64,000 nucleotides of DNA from Dokdonella_A soli (lineage in GTDB: Bacteria > Pseudomonadota > Gammaproteobacteria > Xanthomonadales > Rhodanobacteraceae): positions 1-64,000 of the forward strand of contig NZ_BAAAEU010000023.1 in assembly GCF_039523175.1 (NCBI RefSeq), in the 5' to 3' direction. Position numbers and translations under genes: made by a program. Below are positions 62,031-64,000 of this stretch, in pieces. A model generated the notes under the pieces. The model saw only the letters and a program-made list of their open reading frames with translations. It was not told the origin of the DNA and did no database searches. How positions within the stretch are numbered: the stretch's first letter is position 1; every line of letters begins with the position of its first letter.

Positions 62031-63188
62031 TCAGGCCTTCAACACGTGGTCGAGCGGGACCGGCTTGCCGACCAGCCAGCCCTGCGCATAACGGCAGCCG
62101 AGTTGGTGCAGGATCTCGCGCTGCTCGCGCGTCTCCACGCCCTCGGCGACGAGATCGCAATCGAGCGCGCGTGCCATGGCGACGACCACGCCGACAACGG
62201 CGACGCCGCGCTGGCGGTCGAGCGCCTTCACGAAGCTGCCATCGAGTTTGATCTGGTCGAAACTCAGGGTCAGCAACGGTCCGAGGTTCGAGAAACCGGT
62301 GCCGAAGTCGTCGAGTGCGACATGCATGCCCACCGCGTGGCAGCGCTCCAGCAGGTCGGCGATACGCGCGTAATCGAGCACCAGGCTCTCGGTGATCTCG
62401 AGCTTGAGCCGGTCCGGCGGCAGGTCGCGCTTGCGCAGGTGGGCGAGGATGCGCTCGACCAGCTGCGCATCATCGAGCTGGCGCGCGGACAGGTTTACCG
62501 CGATGAAGGGCAACGGTTTGCGGCCGCGGCGCTGGAGTTCGCCCAGCATGTCGCAGACGCGCTCGAGGATGTAGTCGCCAACCGGCAGGATCAGCGAGGT
62601 CTCCTCGGCGAGGCGGATGAATTCGGCCGGAGACACCGCACCGCGTTCCGGATGCTGCCAGCGCACCAGCGCCTCGTAGCCGGCGATGCGGCCAGAGATG
62701 ATTTCCTCGATCGGCTGCAGGCGCACCTCGAGCTCCTTGCGCTCGAGAGCCGCACGCAGTTCGCTCTCGAGGCGGATCTTGTCGAACGCATGGGCGTCAT
62801 CCGGCTGCGCGAGCGAAACACTCGGGCGGCCAGTGCCGTCGCCGGTCAGGGTCGCCAGCGCCGAGCGGTAGCGTGTCAGCTGGCTCATCAGTAGCGCGCG
62901 AACAACCGGGTCGGCCGCGGCAAGACGTTCCGCGAACTGCGCGGCATCGATCGGTGTCAGGCGGCAGTTGGTCAGCGCGCGAGCGGTCGCCGTGCGTGGC
63001 GACTCGTCGAGGACCGCCATCTCGCCGAGCAGCATGCCCGGCCCAAGCTCACCGAGTACACGGCGCTCGCCGAACTGCGTCGTGCTGATCTCGATGCGAC
63101 CGGACTCGATCAGGAACGCGCCGGACGGCGCATCGCCTTCGGCGAAGATGATGTCGCCGGTCTTGAACAGCTCGCTGTAGGGCTGCAC
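62031..63188 (-). CDS. Cyclic-nucleotide-binding-like domain fused to an EAL phosphodiesterase
   Basis: 385 residues from a GTG at 63188 with AGGGGAA at good spacing. Residues ~5-115 are a CAP-effector-like domain (FKTGDIIFAEGDAPSGAFLI, GELGPGMLLGEMAVLDESPR-TATA). Residues ~135-385 are an EAL domain with every catalytic feature visible: YEALVRW, VNLSARQ, LEITESL, ALDDFGTGFSN, QIKLDGSF and VAEGVETREQ. It should hydrolyse cyclic di-GMP and answer a small-molecule input through the first domain, possibly cAMP or cGMP, which cannot be told from the sequence. Lone gene. Confidence 0.95.
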   Translation of the reverse strand: MQPYSELFKTGDIIFAEGDAPSGAFLIESGRIEISTTQFGERRVLGELGPGMLLGEMAVLDESPRTATARALTNCRLTPIDAAQFAERLAAADPVVRALLMSQLTRYRSALATLTGDGTGRPSVSLAQPDDAHAFDKIRLESELRAALERKELEVRLQPIEEIISGRIAGYEALVRWQHPERGAVSPAEFIRLAEETSLILPVGDYILERVCDMLGELQRRGRKPLPFIAVNLSARQLDDAQLVERILAHLRKRDLPPDRLKLEITESLVLDYARIADLLERCHAVGMHVALDDFGTGFSNLGPLLTLSFDQIKLDGSFVKALDRQRGVAVVGVVVAMARALDCDLVAEGVETREQREILHQLGCRYAQGWLVGKPVPLDHVLKA

Positions 63189-63256
63189 TGCGCGATTCCC
63201 CTGAGAATTCGCTTACGCGCCGCGATGTTGTGGTTCTTGATATCCGGTGATCCTAC

Positions 63257-63287
63257 ACAAAAAAAGGGCCGCATTGCTGCGGCCCTT
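63257..63287 (-). terminator. Rho-independent terminator of the Ig-like gene
   Basis: AAGGGCCGCA (63264-63273) pairs with TGCGGCCCTT (63278-63287) around TTGC. On the minus strand it is followed by seven T residues (63259-63265 on the plus strand are A). It lies 25 bases beyond the stop codon at 63312. A weaker TTCGATTTT tract on the plus side could give bidirectional function. Confidence 0.9.
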
Positions 63288-63311
63288 CGATTTTAGAATC
63301 TGCCCATCGTC

Positions 63312-64000
63312 TTACGGATGGCAGCTCGGATCACTCGGCGGACTGAAATCAGTGGCGCAATTGGCCGTGCCATTGAATGTTACGGTCGCGCTATTGTTGC
63401 CGCTGGCTGTGAATACACACGTCCCCGTACCATTGGACGGTTGAACGACAGGCGGTCCTAAGGAACCCGGCTTCACGAAGCCCGATGCGACCGCCGAGAA
63501 CATCGCTGTCCCGGCGTTGCTCGTAGTGGCGCTACCCGGCGTCAGTGCGATAGCGGCGTTCAGTCCGCCACTCGCAGTGCATGTGCCAGTGACAAGCACA
63601 CCAGGTACCAAGCCGCCGGAAGCTGTACGCGCGGTTACCGTGATCGCCGCCGTTACGCCAGCAGACGGTACGGAGACGGAGTTTGGTGAAACCTGCAAGG
63701 TCGCGATCTGCACTGAGATACCGACGCTCGTGCTCTTGCCAGCCGCGGAAAGCTTGAGCGAACCGCTGGTCGCGCCCGCCGCAGATGCCGGCACACCGGT
63801 GGTCACCACGTTACCCGTTGCGCAACCGTTGACGCCGGTCACTTGCGCGAATGTGCCACTGCCGGTCTGTCCGTCGACCGTGCCGGTGCCACCACCGGAA
63901 AGAGCGAACTGGAACGATACCGTCTGGCCGCGCAGCGGAATACCGAGTGCATCAGCCACGCACACGGTGACGGTCGCCGTCGTGTCGCCGAGGATCGGAT
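63312..64000 (-). CDS. Ig-like (Big_1/invasin-type) repeat surface protein, C-terminal part
   Basis: The reverse strand is open from the window edge to a TAA at 63312, about 229 residues. Ig-like beta-sandwich repeats are visible: GDTTATVTVCVADALGIPLR, GQTVSFQFALSGGGTGTVDG, VSPNSVSVPSAGVTAAITVT, GGLVPGVLVTGTCTASGGLN and ending GTANCATDFSPPSDPSCHP. The repeats are low in charge and rich in Ser, Thr, Gly and Val, with paired Cys, as in intimin/invasin-like adhesins. The N-terminus lies outside, so a membrane anchor or secretion route cannot be judged. Confidence 0.8.
   Translation of the reverse strand, partial: PILGDTTATVTVCVADALGIPLRGQTVSFQFALSGGGTGTVDGQTGSGTFAQVTGVNGCATGNVVTTGVPASAAGATSGSLKLSAAGKSTSVGISVQIATLQVSPNSVSVPSAGVTAAITVTARTASGGLVPGVLVTGTCTASGGLNAAIALTPGSATTSNAGTAMFSAVASGFVKPGSLGPPVVQPSNGTGTCVFTASGNNSATVTFNGTANCATDFSPPSDPSCHP

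Overview
The window is about 64 kb of dense, GC-rich chromosome with no rRNA, tRNA, CRISPR array, prophage or transposase that I could see. Gene content points to a gammaproteobacterium of the Lysobacterales (Xanthomonadales), most likely Rhodanobacteraceae and possibly Dokdonella-like. The reasons are TonB receptors and TonB-like proteins, a recC-recB-recD operon, a MoxR/Bat operon, many secreted hydrolases, and an IFADGF-type C-terminus on a secreted protein. The taxonomic call is inference from content.

Layout. 1-5 kb: the 5' end of a TonB-dependent receptor, an AraC regulator divergent from a DUF1223 thioredoxin-like protein with a phased GAAAT repeat array between them, and a winged-helix/beta-propeller membrane regulator. 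5-12 kb: M48 protease with LemA, a serine hydrolase, a TonB-like protein, and a yqjD-yqjE-yqjK-like membrane operon. 12-13.5 kb: a MetJ-type repressor with a histone H1-like Lys/Ala tail, with tandem met boxes upstream, then a gene-poor stretch. 13.5-17 kb: gcvT and gcvH, then NfeD with a stomatin. 17-26 kb: an NtrB/NtrC-like two-component pair, a DUF885 peptidase, and a MacAB-like ABC cassette (adaptor, ATPase, two FtsX-type permeases). 26-29 kb: ECF sigma factor, putative anti-sigma factor and a double-PDZ protein. 29-34.5 kb: uup, dusA, a VOC protein and an S41-like peptidase.

34.5-44 kb: recC-recB-recD, then an HU-family protein with a basic N-terminal extension. 44-50.5 kb: an SDR enzyme, a TonB-like protein, DUF456, a GFA-fold protein, a HlyIII/TrhA membrane protein, universal stress protein, GNAT acetyltransferase and gap. 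50.7-52.5 kb: secreted S1/P1 nuclease and an outer-membrane beta-barrel. 52.6-61.9 kb: a tightly coupled operon moxR, DUF58, DUF4381, batA, batB/C fusion, batD, with a secreted DUF2961 (GH172-like) protein at its end. 62-64 kb: a cNMP-binding-like/EAL protein and the C-terminal end of an Ig-like repeat surface protein.

The most unusual items are the MetJ-H1 fusion with nearby met boxes, the GAAAT array in the araC/DUF1223 divergent region, the degenerate MIDAS of the second Bat VWA domain, and the AT-rich palindrome in front of the ABC cassette. All calls are from reading sequence and motifs; no search was run.
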